From: Natrinema salsiterrestre
GTDB lineage: Archaea; Halobacteriota; Halobacteria; Halobacteriales; Natrialbaceae
Assembly: GCF_029502005.1 (NCBI RefSeq)
Contig: NZ_JAMQOT010000002.1
Location: 558,001-622,000 of the forward strand
Direction of reading: 5' to 3'
Length of the DNA stretch: 64,000 nucleotides
Position numbers and translations under genes: made by a program. Below are positions 34,682 through 43,129 of this stretch, in pieces (position 1 is the first letter of the stretch; the number at the start of each line of letters is the position of its first letter). The notes under the pieces are model-generated. The model was given only the letters and a program-made list of their open reading frames with translations. It was not told the origin of the DNA and did no database searches.

Positions 34682-35604
34682 CGATCACCCTCCGCCGCGT
34701 CGGCGAGTTCGGTCGTGTCGCGCTCGAGGTCGGCGAGCACCGCCTCGAGGTCGGCGCGGTACTCGTCTGCCAGCCGGGAAAGCGGCGAGCGCAGTCGGGC
34801 GGGGCCATAGCCGCGGATCTGCATGGCTTCCTTGACCGGAATCGGGTTGGTCTCGACGAAGAGTTCGCGGACCAGCGGGCCGAGTTCGTGGTGGAGGTCC
34901 CGTGCGCGCTCGTAGTCGCCGTCGAGCGCCGCGCCGACCATCGCGCAGGTCCGTTCTGGCTCGATGTTCGCCGAGACGCTGATCGTTCCGGTGCCGCCGA
35001 CGGAGATGACGGGCAGGGTGAGCGCGTCGTCACCCGAGAGGACCGCGAACTCCTCCGCCGCCGTGCGCTCGGCGATCTCGCCGATCTGGCCGAGGTCGCC
35101 GCTGGCAGCCTTGAAACCCGCGATGTTCTCGTGGCTCGCGAGTTCGACTGCCGTGTCGGGCTCGATGTTCCGGCCCGTCCGCGAGGGCACGTTGTAGACG
35201 ATCTGTGGCAGATCGACGGCGTCCGCGATCGTCCGGTAGTGTTCGATCAGGCCGCGCTGCTCGGGCTTGTTGTAGTACGGCGAGATGAGCAGGAGGCCGT
35301 CCGCACCGGCGTCGGCGGCGCGTTCGGACAGCTCGAGCGCCTCGCGCGTGTTGTTCGAGCCGGTGCCCGCGATGACGGGGACGTCGTCGACGGCGTCGAT
35401 GACCGCCTCGACGACTTGGACGTGTTCGTCGTGGGTCAGGGTCGCCGATTCGCCGGTCGAGCCGACGGGGACGAGCCCGTCGACGCCCGCCGCCTCGAGG
35501 CGCTGGGCGTCCGCCTGCAGTGTTTCGAAGTCGATACGTTCGTCGTCGTCGAAGGGCGTGCACATCGCCGGAAAGACGCCCGAAAGGTCGATATCTGAAC
35601 TCAT
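34678..35604 (-). CDS. dapA: 4-hydroxy-tetrahydrodipicolinate synthase
   Basis: The 308-residue TIM-barrel enzyme has VGSTGESATL (active-site threonines), IVYNVPSRTGRN with Tyr137 and NIAGFKAASGD with the Schiff-base Lys165. It condenses pyruvate with aspartate semialdehyde and is the entry point of the lysine branch. It is the first gene of the dap cluster, and expression of the first half probably starts in the 355-nt gap upstream. Confidence 0.95.
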   Translation of the reverse strand: MSSDIDLSGVFPAMCTPFDDDERIDFETLQADAQRLEAAGVDGLVPVGSTGESATLTHDEHVQVVEAVIDAVDDVPVIAGTGSNNTREALELSERAADAGADGLLLISPYYNKPEQRGLIEHYRTIADAVDLPQIVYNVPSRTGRNIEPDTAVELASHENIAGFKAASGDLGQIGEIAERTAAEEFAVLSGDDALTLPVISVGGTGTISVSANIEPERTCAMVGAALDGDYERARDLHHELGPLVRELFVETNPIPVKEAMQIRGYGPARLRSPLSRLADEYRADLEAVLADLERDTTELADAAEGDR

Positions 35605-35959
35605 GGGTTTGGTATGCGTTGGGTCGTGTGTCGGTCCCCAATCGGTAGGGTGTATCGGTTCCGATCGGTGGACCAGCAGTAGTCAGCCGCGCGGTAATCG
35701 CCGCGTGCGGTCGGATCGTACCCGAAACGGGGTGCCAGCCTGCCACGAGCACACTCACACGCGTTTGCGTTTCGGAAAACGAGGGCAGACGCCGCTCACG
35801 ACGGGACCACCGGTCGAGCGAGCGACGTGGCGCATACGCCAGAGAGGGAACCGAACCGACTTATCCGTTGTGTCTTCGCTCGACGCGAACCCCTAATTGT
35901 GATACCCAGTGACGTACAATTCCACGTCATTTATCCCCAGTCGTTACTTACTACTCCCG
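35605..35959. other. intergenic region between dapA and htpX
   Basis: These 355 bases separate divergent dapA and htpX and show no convincing gene. Near htpX an ATTTATCC sequence (about 35929-35936) lies about 25-30 nt before the ATG and is a likely TATA element. On the dapA side no strong TATA is visible close to the start. I saw no tRNA-like or riboswitch-like fold. A CCGCGCGG palindrome near 35687 is not supported by other evidence. Confidence 0.5.
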
Positions 35960-36784
35960 ATGACAGATTTCGGATTGAAAGTGCGAATGGCGGTCGTCGG
36001 ATCGATCCTGTTCGCGTTCTACATGCTCGTCGGGGCCTTCGGCCTGGCGATGTTTGGCCTCAGCGCGTGGCCCCTCGTCCTCCTGGGGCTGCTCGTGTTA
36101 CCGGTCATCCAGTACAAGATCGGGACGTGGTCGGCGACCAGACGGGCCGAGGAGATGCCCGAAGACGGCCAGTATCAGGAGATCCATCAGATGACCGACT
36201 CGCTGTGTCGGGACATGGGCATCAAAAAACCCAAACTGATGGTCATGGACATGGGCGTCCCCAACGCCTTCGCCACCGGGCGGAAGGGCAACGGCGTCGT
36301 CGTCGTCTCGACGGAGCTCATCCGGCTCCTCCAGCGCGACGAACTCGAGGGCGTGATCGCCCACGAACTCGCCCACATCAAGAACCGCGACGTCCTGGCG
36401 ATGGTCGTCGGGAGTTCCGTCGCGATGATGGTTGGATGGGTCGCGTACATGGTCTACATCATGAGCAGCGAGCGCGGTATCGGCGGTATCATCGTCGGGA
36501 TGATCATCTCGAACATCGCACAGATGCTCGTGATGGTCTTCGTCCTCGCCATCTCGCGATACCGCGAGTACGTCGCCGACGAGGACGCCCGCCAGTACAT
36601 CGGCAGCGGCGACCCGCTCGCTCGTGCCCTCGAAAAGATCTCGCAGGGCTCGCAGGGACGGGAGTCACAGCTCGACGACAGCATGAGCGCGCTGTGTATC
36701 TTCAACTCGGAGAAGGGGCTCCTGCAGACGCTGTTCGCGACGCACCCGCCGACCGAAAAGCGCATCCAGAAGCTCCGGAACTGA
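35960..36784 (+). CDS. htpX: HtpX-type membrane zinc metalloprotease (M48)
   Basis: The chosen start is ATG 35960 (MTDFGLKVRMAVVGSILF); a longer frame from 35909 is less likely. The 274-residue enzyme has two N-terminal membrane helices (about 9-28 and 33-51), the zinc motif HELAH at 135-139 with a third ligand Glu203 in YREYVADEDA, and two central helices (about 150-168 and 178-198). HtpX removes damaged membrane proteins. It is divergent from dapA. This is one of two M48 membrane proteases in the window. Confidence 0.92.
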   Translation: MTDFGLKVRMAVVGSILFAFYMLVGAFGLAMFGLSAWPLVLLGLLVLPVIQYKIGTWSATRRAEEMPEDGQYQEIHQMTDSLCRDMGIKKPKLMVMDMGVPNAFATGRKGNGVVVVSTELIRLLQRDELEGVIAHELAHIKNRDVLAMVVGSSVAMMVGWVAYMVYIMSSERGIGGIIVGMIISNIAQMLVMVFVLAISRYREYVADEDARQYIGSGDPLARALEKISQGSQGRESQLDDSMSALCIFNSEKGLLQTLFATHPPTEKRIQKLRN

Positions 36785-36870
36785 GGACTGACCGGCGACT
36801 GACCGGCGGTCGGTGATGCCACCGAGTCGAACGCCGCGATTTTTTATGGTGGCCCCCGCCATTCTAACCC

Positions 36871-37368
36871 ATGACGGAAATTCATCCCGGTCAGCGCGTC
36901 GCCGTCCTCGTCGACGCCCAGAACCTGTACCACACCGCACAGAGCTTGCACAGCCGGAATATCGACTACTCCGCGCTGCTCGAGAAGGCCGTTCAGGACC
37001 GCCAGCTCACGCGCGCGATCTCGTACGTGATCCGCGCGGACTCTCCCGAGGAGGAGAGCTTCTTCGATGCGCTGGTCGACATCGGCTTCGAGCCGAAGAT
37101 CAAAGACATCAAAACGTTCTCCGACGGCACGAAGAAGGCCGACTGGGACGTCGGGATGAGCCTCGACGCGGTGACGTTAGCGAATCACGTCGACACCATC
37201 GTCCTCTGTACGGGCGACGGCGACTTCTCGCGGCTCTGCTCGCACCTGCGCCACGAGGGCGTGCGCGTCGAAGTGATGGCCTTCGAGTCCTCGACGGCCG
37301 AGGAGCTCATCGAAGCGGCCGATTCGTTCCTCGATCTCGGCGATCGAGGCGAGACGTTCCTGCTCTGA
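36871..37368 (+). CDS. LabA-type NYN domain protein
   Basis: The 165-residue protein has the NYN/PIN-like fold: VAVLVDAQNLYHTAQ at the start, KKADWDVGMSLDAVTLAN and TIVLCTGDGDFSRLCSHLR with the conserved acidic residues. Homologues (LabA/DUF88) are probable nucleases acting on RNA, and some are regulators. The substrate here is unknown. A TTTTTTATGG sequence about 25 nt before the ATG is a probable TATA box. It stands alone after htpX. Confidence 0.85.
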   Translation: MTEIHPGQRVAVLVDAQNLYHTAQSLHSRNIDYSALLEKAVQDRQLTRAISYVIRADSPEEESFFDALVDIGFEPKIKDIKTFSDGTKKADWDVGMSLDAVTLANHVDTIVLCTGDGDFSRLCSHLRHEGVRVEVMAFESSTAEELIEAADSFLDLGDRGETFLL

Positions 37369-37501
37369 GCGCTCGCCGTGAATCCGGTGCGCTCCGATCG
37401 AGTCCGGGCTCGAGAAGGGAGCAGTTCGGCGTCGGGGTACAGTAGCCGCGACTCGGTGCGAACGTGATCGCACGGCAGCCGTGCGTCGAGCGTTGACGGA
37501 A

Positions 37502-37690
37502 TCAGTTCTTTCCGTAGCTCGGCTGCCGGCGCTGCGAGAGGCCGATTACCAGTGCATACCCCGTGACGAGCAGGATCGCGGCCGTCAGGAGATAGACGAA
37601 CGGCCCCGTGACGAGCGTGGCCGGACCGGCGAGCGTCAGGGTGCCGAGAACGAGCAGGGCGACCCCGAGACCGATTTGCGTGACGTCCAT
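37502..37690 (-). CDS. small two-helix membrane protein
   Basis: The start is ATG 37688-37690. The 62 residues hold two hydrophobic helices (about 4-22 and 30-50) and a short basic tail (QRRQPSYGKN). The family is unknown. It is convergent with the NYN gene. Confidence 0.55.
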   Translation of the reverse strand: MDVTQIGLGVALLVLGTLTLAGPATLVTGPFVYLLTAAILLVTGYALVIGLSQRRQPSYGKN

Positions 37691-37886
37691 GCGATGCCGG
37701 TAGTACTGAATCAACTGTTATAACGTTCACCATCTTGTTCCGCTCAATACGCGGCCACATGTCGTGTAAGTAGAACTACCGCTCCGGCGGACGAGCGACG
37801 GCAGTCCCCCGGTCCGGAGCGCTGTCGGCGTCGATCCGCGCAGCCAGGTCGAAGGGCTTTCGACCCGTCGCATCGAATCCCGGTCA

Positions 37887-38375
37887 ATGAGCGAGTCAGC
37901 AGACGGGAGCGCGGGGTTGCCACAGCTCCGAACCATCGCGGACTACCAGTTCGGATCGGGAGCGGGCGCGGCGCTGTTCCCGCCCGACGAATCGCTGACG
38001 GTCAAACGAACGACGTCGGGACGGCCACAACAGATCCACGCCGAGGCGGGCCGAATCGTCTCCTTCGGCACCGACGGCCGGTTCACGCTCGGACTCGAGG
38101 GCGGCCGTCGGCTCGAGACCGCGCTCGCCCATCCCGCCTATCGCGTCGTCGTCGACGACGAGAGCGAGCCGTTCGTTCGCGAGGAAAAGAACGTCTTCGC
38201 GAAGTTCGTCCTCGAGGTGGGCGACGAAATCAGGCCGGGCGACGAAGTGCTGGTCGTCCACGAGCGCGGCGAGTTGCTCGCGGTCGGGACGGCGCGGCTC
38301 GACGCCGGCGCGATTCGGGACTTCGAAACGGGAATGGCGGTGAACGTCCGCGAGGGGTCGTCCAACGGCGCGTGA
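37887..38375 (+). CDS. PUA-domain protein (archaeosine transglycosylase-like)
   Basis: The 162-residue protein has the PUA RNA-binding fold at the C-terminal half. It includes the feature EKNVFAKFVLEVGDEIRPGDEVLVV and RGELLAVGTARLDA, and an N-terminal part (LPQLRTIADYQFGSGAGAALFP) like the module attached to archaeal tRNA-guanine transglycosylases. No catalytic domain is present, so it probably binds RNA. It could partner with a TGT/ArcS-like enzyme encoded elsewhere. Confidence 0.78.
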   Translation: MSESADGSAGLPQLRTIADYQFGSGAGAALFPPDESLTVKRTTSGRPQQIHAEAGRIVSFGTDGRFTLGLEGGRRLETALAHPAYRVVVDDESEPFVREEKNVFAKFVLEVGDEIRPGDEVLVVHERGELLAVGTARLDAGAIRDFETGMAVNVREGSSNGA

Positions 38376-38500
38376 GTCGTCGCCCAGGCTACGGCAGGCT
38401 CGGTTTCTCTCCCGTCCGGTTCGCACGTCGAAAACGCCAATCGGGTGTTCGGGCGTTTGACATGGACTATTAGTGACGCGAACGCGAGTGATACGTACGG

Positions 38501-39346
38501 ATGCTACAGAAACCGGATCTGAGCGGCCAGACCGCATTTATAACGGGCACCACACGGGGGATCGGAAAGCAACTCGCGCTCGCGTTCGCCGAACAGGGCT
38601 GTAACGTCGTCTCGACGGGCAAGACCGTCGACGACTCGGACTCGGACCTCGAGGGAACGATTCACGAGACGGCCGAGGAGTGCGCCGAGAAGGGCGTCGA
38701 CGCGCACGCGATCCAGTTGAACGTGCGCGACGAGGACAGCGTCGATGCGGCCGTCGAGGAGGCGATCGACGAGATGGGCGAGATAAACATCGTCGTCAAC
38801 AACGCCTCGGCCATCCAGATGGGGAACGTCGAGGACATTCCGGCCAACCGGTACGACCTCCTGAACGAGGTCAACGTGCGCGGCACCTACCTCGTCTCCC
38901 GAGGGTTCGTCAATCACCTCAGAGAGACCGACGAGGACGCCTGGATCCTGACGAACGCGCCGCCGGTCGAGATCGACCGCGCGCCGGGGAAGGCGGCTTA
39001 CTCTTGGTCGAAGATGGGGATGTCGTTCGTCACGCTGTCGCTGGCCCAAGAGCTGGCAGACGACGATATCGGCTGTAACTCCTTCTGGCCGGTGACCGCC
39101 ATCGATACGCGCGCGACCCGCTACTTCGAGATGGGGACCGAAGACGACTGGCGCACGCCGGAGATCGTCTCCGATACCGTCCTCGAAATCCTGAATCGCG
39201 ACCCGGCCGAGTTCACCGGGAACCACATCTACGACGAGGATTTCCTCCGCGAGGCCGGCGTCGAGGACTTCGCGCAGTATAACCTCACCGAGGGAGATCC
39301 GGCGCCGATGTCCGCACAGATCTTCGATCCGGACTACTCGCGGTGA
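38501..39346 (+). CDS. SDR-family oxidoreductase (HSDL2-like)
   Basis: The 281-residue protein has the NAD(P) motif TGTTRGIG at 15-22, NNAS at 100-103 and the YxxxK pair Tyr167/Lys171 (AAYSWSKMGMSF). The region where the family usually has a catalytic serine (as in ILTLSPP of HSDL2-type proteins) reads ILTNAPP, so the serine is replaced by Ala153. The enzyme may work with altered chemistry or be impaired. A TATA-like ACTATTAG lies about 30 nt upstream of ATG 38501. Confidence 0.85.
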   Translation: MLQKPDLSGQTAFITGTTRGIGKQLALAFAEQGCNVVSTGKTVDDSDSDLEGTIHETAEECAEKGVDAHAIQLNVRDEDSVDAAVEEAIDEMGEINIVVNNASAIQMGNVEDIPANRYDLLNEVNVRGTYLVSRGFVNHLRETDEDAWILTNAPPVEIDRAPGKAAYSWSKMGMSFVTLSLAQELADDDIGCNSFWPVTAIDTRATRYFEMGTEDDWRTPEIVSDTVLEILNRDPAEFTGNHIYDEDFLREAGVEDFAQYNLTEGDPAPMSAQIFDPDYSR

Positions 39347-39494
39347 CGGGTCGCGTCCGAGCCCGATGAGGGATCGCCGGTCTCCGCTGGCCGCCGCCAG
39401 CGACTCCCGAGCGCCGAACACATCCCGCAGACGTCGGATCGTCGCTCCTCGAGGAACGACAAAGTAAAAGGTCGCCCGCGGCGACGTGCCGAGT

Positions 39495-39884
39495 ATGTTT
39501 GGAGGAGGCGGCGGCGGACTCAACCCGCGCAAGATGGAACAGATGATGGAACAGATGGGCATCGACGTCGAGGACATCGACGCCGAAGAAGTCATCATCC
39601 GGACCGACGAGTACGACCTCGTGTTCGACGACGCCGAGGTCACCAAGATGGACGCCCGCGGGCAGGAGACCTACCAGGTCATCGGCACGCCCGAAGAGGT
39701 CGAGGCCGGCTCGGCCGGCGGCAGCGCCGGTGGCGCTGACGACGGGACCGACGCGGACTCGTCGATCCCCGACGAGGACGTCGAACTCGTCGCCACGCGC
39801 GCCGGCGTGGGCGAAGACGAGGCCCGCGAGGCCCTCGAGGACGCGGACGGCGATCTCGCCGCAGCAGTCGAGTCCCTCGAGTGA
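39495..39884 (+). CDS. nac: nascent polypeptide-associated complex protein (alpha-NAC)
   Basis: The start is ATG 39495 ([20 protein letters not shown]), the standard archaeal NAC beginning; a GTG at 39486 is not used. The 129-residue protein has the NAC beta-barrel ([19 protein letters not shown]) followed by a Gly/Ala/Asp linker and a C-terminal UBA domain (about 92-129). It binds nascent chains at the ribosome exit. It shares a 4-bp GTGA overlap with the next gene, trmI, so translation is coupled. Confidence 0.93.
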   Translation: MFGGGGGGLNPRKMEQMMEQMGIDVEDIDAEEVIIRTDEYDLVFDDAEVTKMDARGQETYQVIGTPEEVEAGSAGGSAGGADDGTDADSSIPDEDVELVATRAGVGEDEAREALEDADGDLAAAVESLE

Positions 39885-40666
39885 GCGGCAACGACACGGC
39901 GGACGACGCTGACGCGGCCGAGGGCGAGAGCGGTCGCGTCCCTGTCTTGCTCGTCCGCGGCGACCGCGAATATCTCGTCGCACCCGGCGGCGAACAGGGG
40001 ACCGACCTCGGCGTGCTCGAGGTCCCCGAAGACGTCCAGTCGGGCGACACGCTCGAGACGCATCTGGGCGACGAGTTTCAGGTGCGCCGACTGCGCGGCC
40101 CGGACCTCTTTCATCACTTCGAGCGGACCGGTGCGCCGATGGTCCCCCGCGACATCGGGCTGGTGATCGGCGAAACCGGCATCGCCCAGGGCGACCGCGT
40201 GCTCGACGCCGGGACCGGAACCGGCGTCCTCGCGGCCCTGATGGGTCGCGCCGGTGCCGAGGTCGTGACTTACGAACGGGACGCCGACTTCGCCGACGTC
40301 GCCCGCGAGAACATGGCGCTCGGCGGCGTCTCGGATTCCGTCGACGTTCGAACCGGTAACGTACTCGAGGAGATCGACGACCTCGAGCCGTCGTCGTTCG
40401 ACGTCCTCACGCTCGATACGGCCGACGCGCCCGCGATGGTCGAGCACGCGCCGGACCTGCTCGTCGACGGCGGGTTCGTGGCGGTCTACAGCCCGTTCAT
40501 CGAGTCGACGCGCGAGGTATCCAAAACGGCCCGCGAGGTCGGCCTCTCGAACGTGACGACTCGAGAGACGATCCAACGCGAGATGCAGTTCGACGAGCGC
40601 GGGTCGCGGCCGTCGACCGCTCCCGTCGGTCACACCGGCTATCTGACCATCGCGCGCAACGAGTAG
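39881..40666 (+). CDS. trmI: tRNA (adenine-N1)-methyltransferase TrmI
   Basis: GTG 39881 overlaps the NAC stop. The 261-residue protein has an N-terminal small domain and a class I methyltransferase domain with [17 protein letters not shown] (SAM motif I, about 107-123), [12 protein letters not shown], and [10 protein letters not shown]. Archaeal TrmI makes m1A57/58 in tRNA. The NAC-TrmI pair is common in archaea. Together with TrmY and Pus10 it is the third tRNA T-loop enzyme in this window. Confidence 0.9.
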   Translation: MSGNDTADDADAAEGESGRVPVLLVRGDREYLVAPGGEQGTDLGVLEVPEDVQSGDTLETHLGDEFQVRRLRGPDLFHHFERTGAPMVPRDIGLVIGETGIAQGDRVLDAGTGTGVLAALMGRAGAEVVTYERDADFADVARENMALGGVSDSVDVRTGNVLEEIDDLEPSSFDVLTLDTADAPAMVEHAPDLLVDGGFVAVYSPFIESTREVSKTAREVGLSNVTTRETIQREMQFDERGSRPSTAPVGHTGYLTIARNE

Positions 40667-40758
40667 CGCGGGTTCTGTTCGCTCGAGCGCGTCGACGCTC
40701 AACGAGACGATCTTTCAGCCAGTTCTGACTTGGATTCACCAGTGACTCGAGAGAGCGG

Positions 40759-40969
40759 TGGCCGGAAGCGGACTCCGAGCAACGCGAGGAGTCCGCGATC
40801 CGGGGGAGGGCAGGCCGTCACCCAAAACTGACCGCGAGCGAACGAAGTGAGCGAGCGGGCCGACGACCGATGTGGAAGGCGCTCTCGAGCGCCTGGAACG
40901 GAGGGAGGAGTGCTTTTGATCGAAATTTTGCCGAGGGCCAGCTCTGCTGGCCCGCAGAGCAAAATTTCG
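40759..40969 (-). repeat. dispersed 3'-end repeat with covarying hairpin, copy A
   Basis: This 211-bp element abuts the stop codon of tfs (40970-40972) and shares most of its length with copy B at 52202-52412. Read on the minus strand it begins with a hairpin: CGAAATTTTGC pairs with GCAAAATTTCG over 11 bp, and an inner GGGCCAGC/GCTGGCCC stem of 8 bp closes a 3-nt loop. It continues ATCAAAAGCACTCCTCC, then CGCTCACTTCGTTCGCTCGC, and ends near GGAGTCCGCTTCCGGCCA. The hairpin followed by A/T-rich and pyrimidine tracts could terminate transcription from tfs, or mature into a small RNA. Confidence 0.8.
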
Positions 40970-41278
40970 TTAGTTGTCGTCCTCGCGCCACTTGTGCTCG
41001 CACTCGGTGCAAATGAAAAAGCGGGTCTCGGACTCGTCGGCCGAGCGGATCTGTTGCATGTACCAGTGGGCGCGGTCGTTGCCGCACTCGGGGCAGATGG
41101 CGTCGGTCTCGGGAAGGGACGTCTCGCCGGAGGACTCGATGATCTCGCCGACTTCCTGATCGTCGGTGACGGTGTACTGGGCCGCATCGCCTTTCGGCTC
41201 CGTGTAGCCGCAGCTGCCACACTCCCAGACGCCGTCCTCGGCTTTCATCATCGAACCGCATTCGTCGCAGAATTCCAT
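40970..41278 (-). CDS. tfs: transcription factor S
   Basis: The 102-residue protein has two zinc ribbons: CDEC/CGSCG near residues 4-24 and CPEC/CTEC near 62-94. Between the second pairs lies RSADESETRFFIC, which holds the Asp-Glu dipeptide that stimulates RNA cleavage by stalled archaeal RNA polymerase. The stop codon directly adjoins a structured 3' repeat. It lies downstream of the DUF5789 gene, 87 nt away on the same strand. Confidence 0.93.
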   Translation of the reverse strand: MEFCDECGSMMKAEDGVWECGSCGYTEPKGDAAQYTVTDDQEVGEIIESSGETSLPETDAICPECGNDRAHWYMQQIRSADESETRFFICTECEHKWREDDN

Positions 41279-41365
41279 CGTTGTCCGGGCTACGGAGGTC
41301 GAGCGACTTAAGAGACCTGTTTAGGCTCGCCGAGCGGTCGCGGGAGCTGCTCCGTCTCGAGGAGG

Positions 41366-41620
41366 CTACCCCTCGCCCTCGGACTGATACGGCTCGCCGA
41401 CGGCTTCCCGCGGGAGGACGTTGTGGAGTTCCGCCCGGAGGTCGTCGATCGATTCGAAGCGGTCGCGCTCGCTCCGTTCGACGAGTGCACCCAGATTCCG
41501 CTCGCCGTCGGCGAGGAGGAGCGTGACGTCCTCGAGTTCCGCGGCGGCGTCGTCCTGCGAAATCGGGTACTCGAGGTCGGCGAAGACGGAGTCGATCCGA
41601 CTGAGTTTGATTTCGGACAT
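41366..41620 (-). CDS. DUF5789-like protein
   Basis: This is an 84-residue acidic protein. The pattern LSRIDSVFADLEYPISQDDAA, then LEDVTLLLADGERNLGALVE and the helix SIDDLRAELHNVLPREAVG match my memory of the haloarchaeal DUF5789 family. It resembles a small all-alpha regulatory protein. The function is unknown. It is 87 nt upstream of tfs on the same strand, so co-transcription is possible. Confidence 0.7.
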   Translation of the reverse strand: MSEIKLSRIDSVFADLEYPISQDDAAAELEDVTLLLADGERNLGALVERSERDRFESIDDLRAELHNVLPREAVGEPYQSEGEG

Positions 41621-41735
41621 GGATGGGACGACGCGGCGGACCGGCTTGTAGCTCTGCGACGGTCGGACGTACTGTCACGGAGTCCGACATTTCGGTTCGA
41701 AACTATAATCGGCCGGGATAACACAGATAGGGTCG

Positions 41736-43025
41736 ATGCGGGAAGTCCTCGATCGGGTCGTCGCGCCGTTCGCCGTCGATCGACGGGTACTCGCGCTGGC
41801 GGGGGCCCGGATGGCGGACGGGATCGGGAACTCGTTTCTGATCATCGTCATCCCGCTGTACGTGACCAGCGGCGTCGTGAGCGGAACGGCGTTCGGGCTG
41901 GGGGAATCGATGATCATCGGGCTGATCCTCTCCCTCTTCGGCTTCCTCAACAGCAGCGTACAGCCGTTTACCGGGCGGCTGTCGGACCGGGTGGGAAAGC
42001 GAAAGCCGTTCATTCTGATCGGGCTCGCCGGCCTCGCGACGACGAACATCGCCTACGTGTTCGCGGAGACGTACGTTTCCTTGCTCGTCATTCGCGGGCT
42101 CCAGGGCGTCAGCGTCGCCTTCATCATTCCGGCGTCGATCGCGCTCGTCAACGAGCTCGCGACGACCGGGGATCGGGGCGGGAACATGGGCGTCTACAAC
42201 ACGTTTCGACTGATCGGATTCGGAGCCGGTCCGGTGGTCGCCGGTGCGGTCGTGAGTCGCGGCCCGTACCCGCTCCCGAGCGGGGTGACGCTCAACGGGT
42301 TCGATGCGGCCTTCTGGATCGCGACGATCACGGCGACGATCAGCTACGGGATGGTGACGGTGCTCGTCTCCGATCCCGAATCGACGGTGGCGAACGCCGG
42401 TGCCGATCTCTCGATCCCGATCCGCGATCGAGCGGGACCGAACGCCCTCGATCCCGTCTTCACGCTCGGACTCGCGTCGCTGTTCATGGCGACCGCGATC
42501 GCGCTGTTCGCGACGATCCAGCCGCAGGTCAACGCCCGCCTCGAGCAGGGGGCGACCTGGTTCGGGCTGCAGTTCGCGGCCTTCATCATCGCGCAGGTGG
42601 CGCTGCAGACGCCGATCGGGCGTGCGTGCGACCGGTACGGCCGTCGGCCGTTCATCGTCACCGGGATGGCGTTGCTGATCCCGACGACGCTCGTGCAGGG
42701 GTTCGTGCTGTCGTCGGAGCTCATGTTTCTCGCACGGTTGAGTCAGGGGATCGCGGCGGCGATGGTGTTCGCCCCGTCGCTCGCGCTCGCCGGTGATCTG
42801 GCGGGCGCGGGCGAATCCGGATCGAAGCTGTCGGTGCTCACGATGGCATTCGGCTACGGGATCGCGCTCGGGCCCCTCTCCTCGGGCGTGCTGGTGAGCT
42901 ACGGCTTCAGGGTCCCGTTCGTTTTCGGGACGTGTCTCGCAGTCCTCGGGACGATCCTCGTCTACACGCAGATCGAGGAGACGCTCGAGACGACGTCACC
43001 GGTGCCCGTCGTCGGAGACGATTGA
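41736..43025 (+). CDS. MFS transporter
   Basis: The 429-residue protein has twelve membrane helices in two groups of six, and the loop 2-3 signature GRLSDRVGKRKPF with a second GRACDRYGRRPF, both hallmarks of MFS carriers of the drug/efflux type. A TATA-like AACTATAATC at 41701-41710 lies about 28-35 nt before ATG 41736, implying a leaderless message. The substrate is unknown. It is followed by an epoxide hydrolase gene 105 nt downstream on the same strand. Confidence 0.85.
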   Translation: MREVLDRVVAPFAVDRRVLALAGARMADGIGNSFLIIVIPLYVTSGVVSGTAFGLGESMIIGLILSLFGFLNSSVQPFTGRLSDRVGKRKPFILIGLAGLATTNIAYVFAETYVSLLVIRGLQGVSVAFIIPASIALVNELATTGDRGGNMGVYNTFRLIGFGAGPVVAGAVVSRGPYPLPSGVTLNGFDAAFWIATITATISYGMVTVLVSDPESTVANAGADLSIPIRDRAGPNALDPVFTLGLASLFMATAIALFATIQPQVNARLEQGATWFGLQFAAFIIAQVALQTPIGRACDRYGRRPFIVTGMALLIPTTLVQGFVLSSELMFLARLSQGIAAAMVFAPSLALAGDLAGAGESGSKLSVLTMAFGYGIALGPLSSGVLVSYGFRVPFVFGTCLAVLGTILVYTQIEETLETTSPVPVVGDD

Positions 43026-43129
43026 ACTCGAGCGAGGGTCACTTCTTTGTGATCCGGCCGAGTCGACGGACGCATGCAGTTCGGTTTCGACGAGCGCCGG
43101 GATGGAAGCGCTGAGGAGGGAGGCGAATC

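Noticed and set aside
35605-35959. possible riboswitch or attenuator before dapA
   Set aside because: No convincing conserved fold or known lysine-riboswitch motif was visible, and lysine riboswitches are not expected in haloarchaea.
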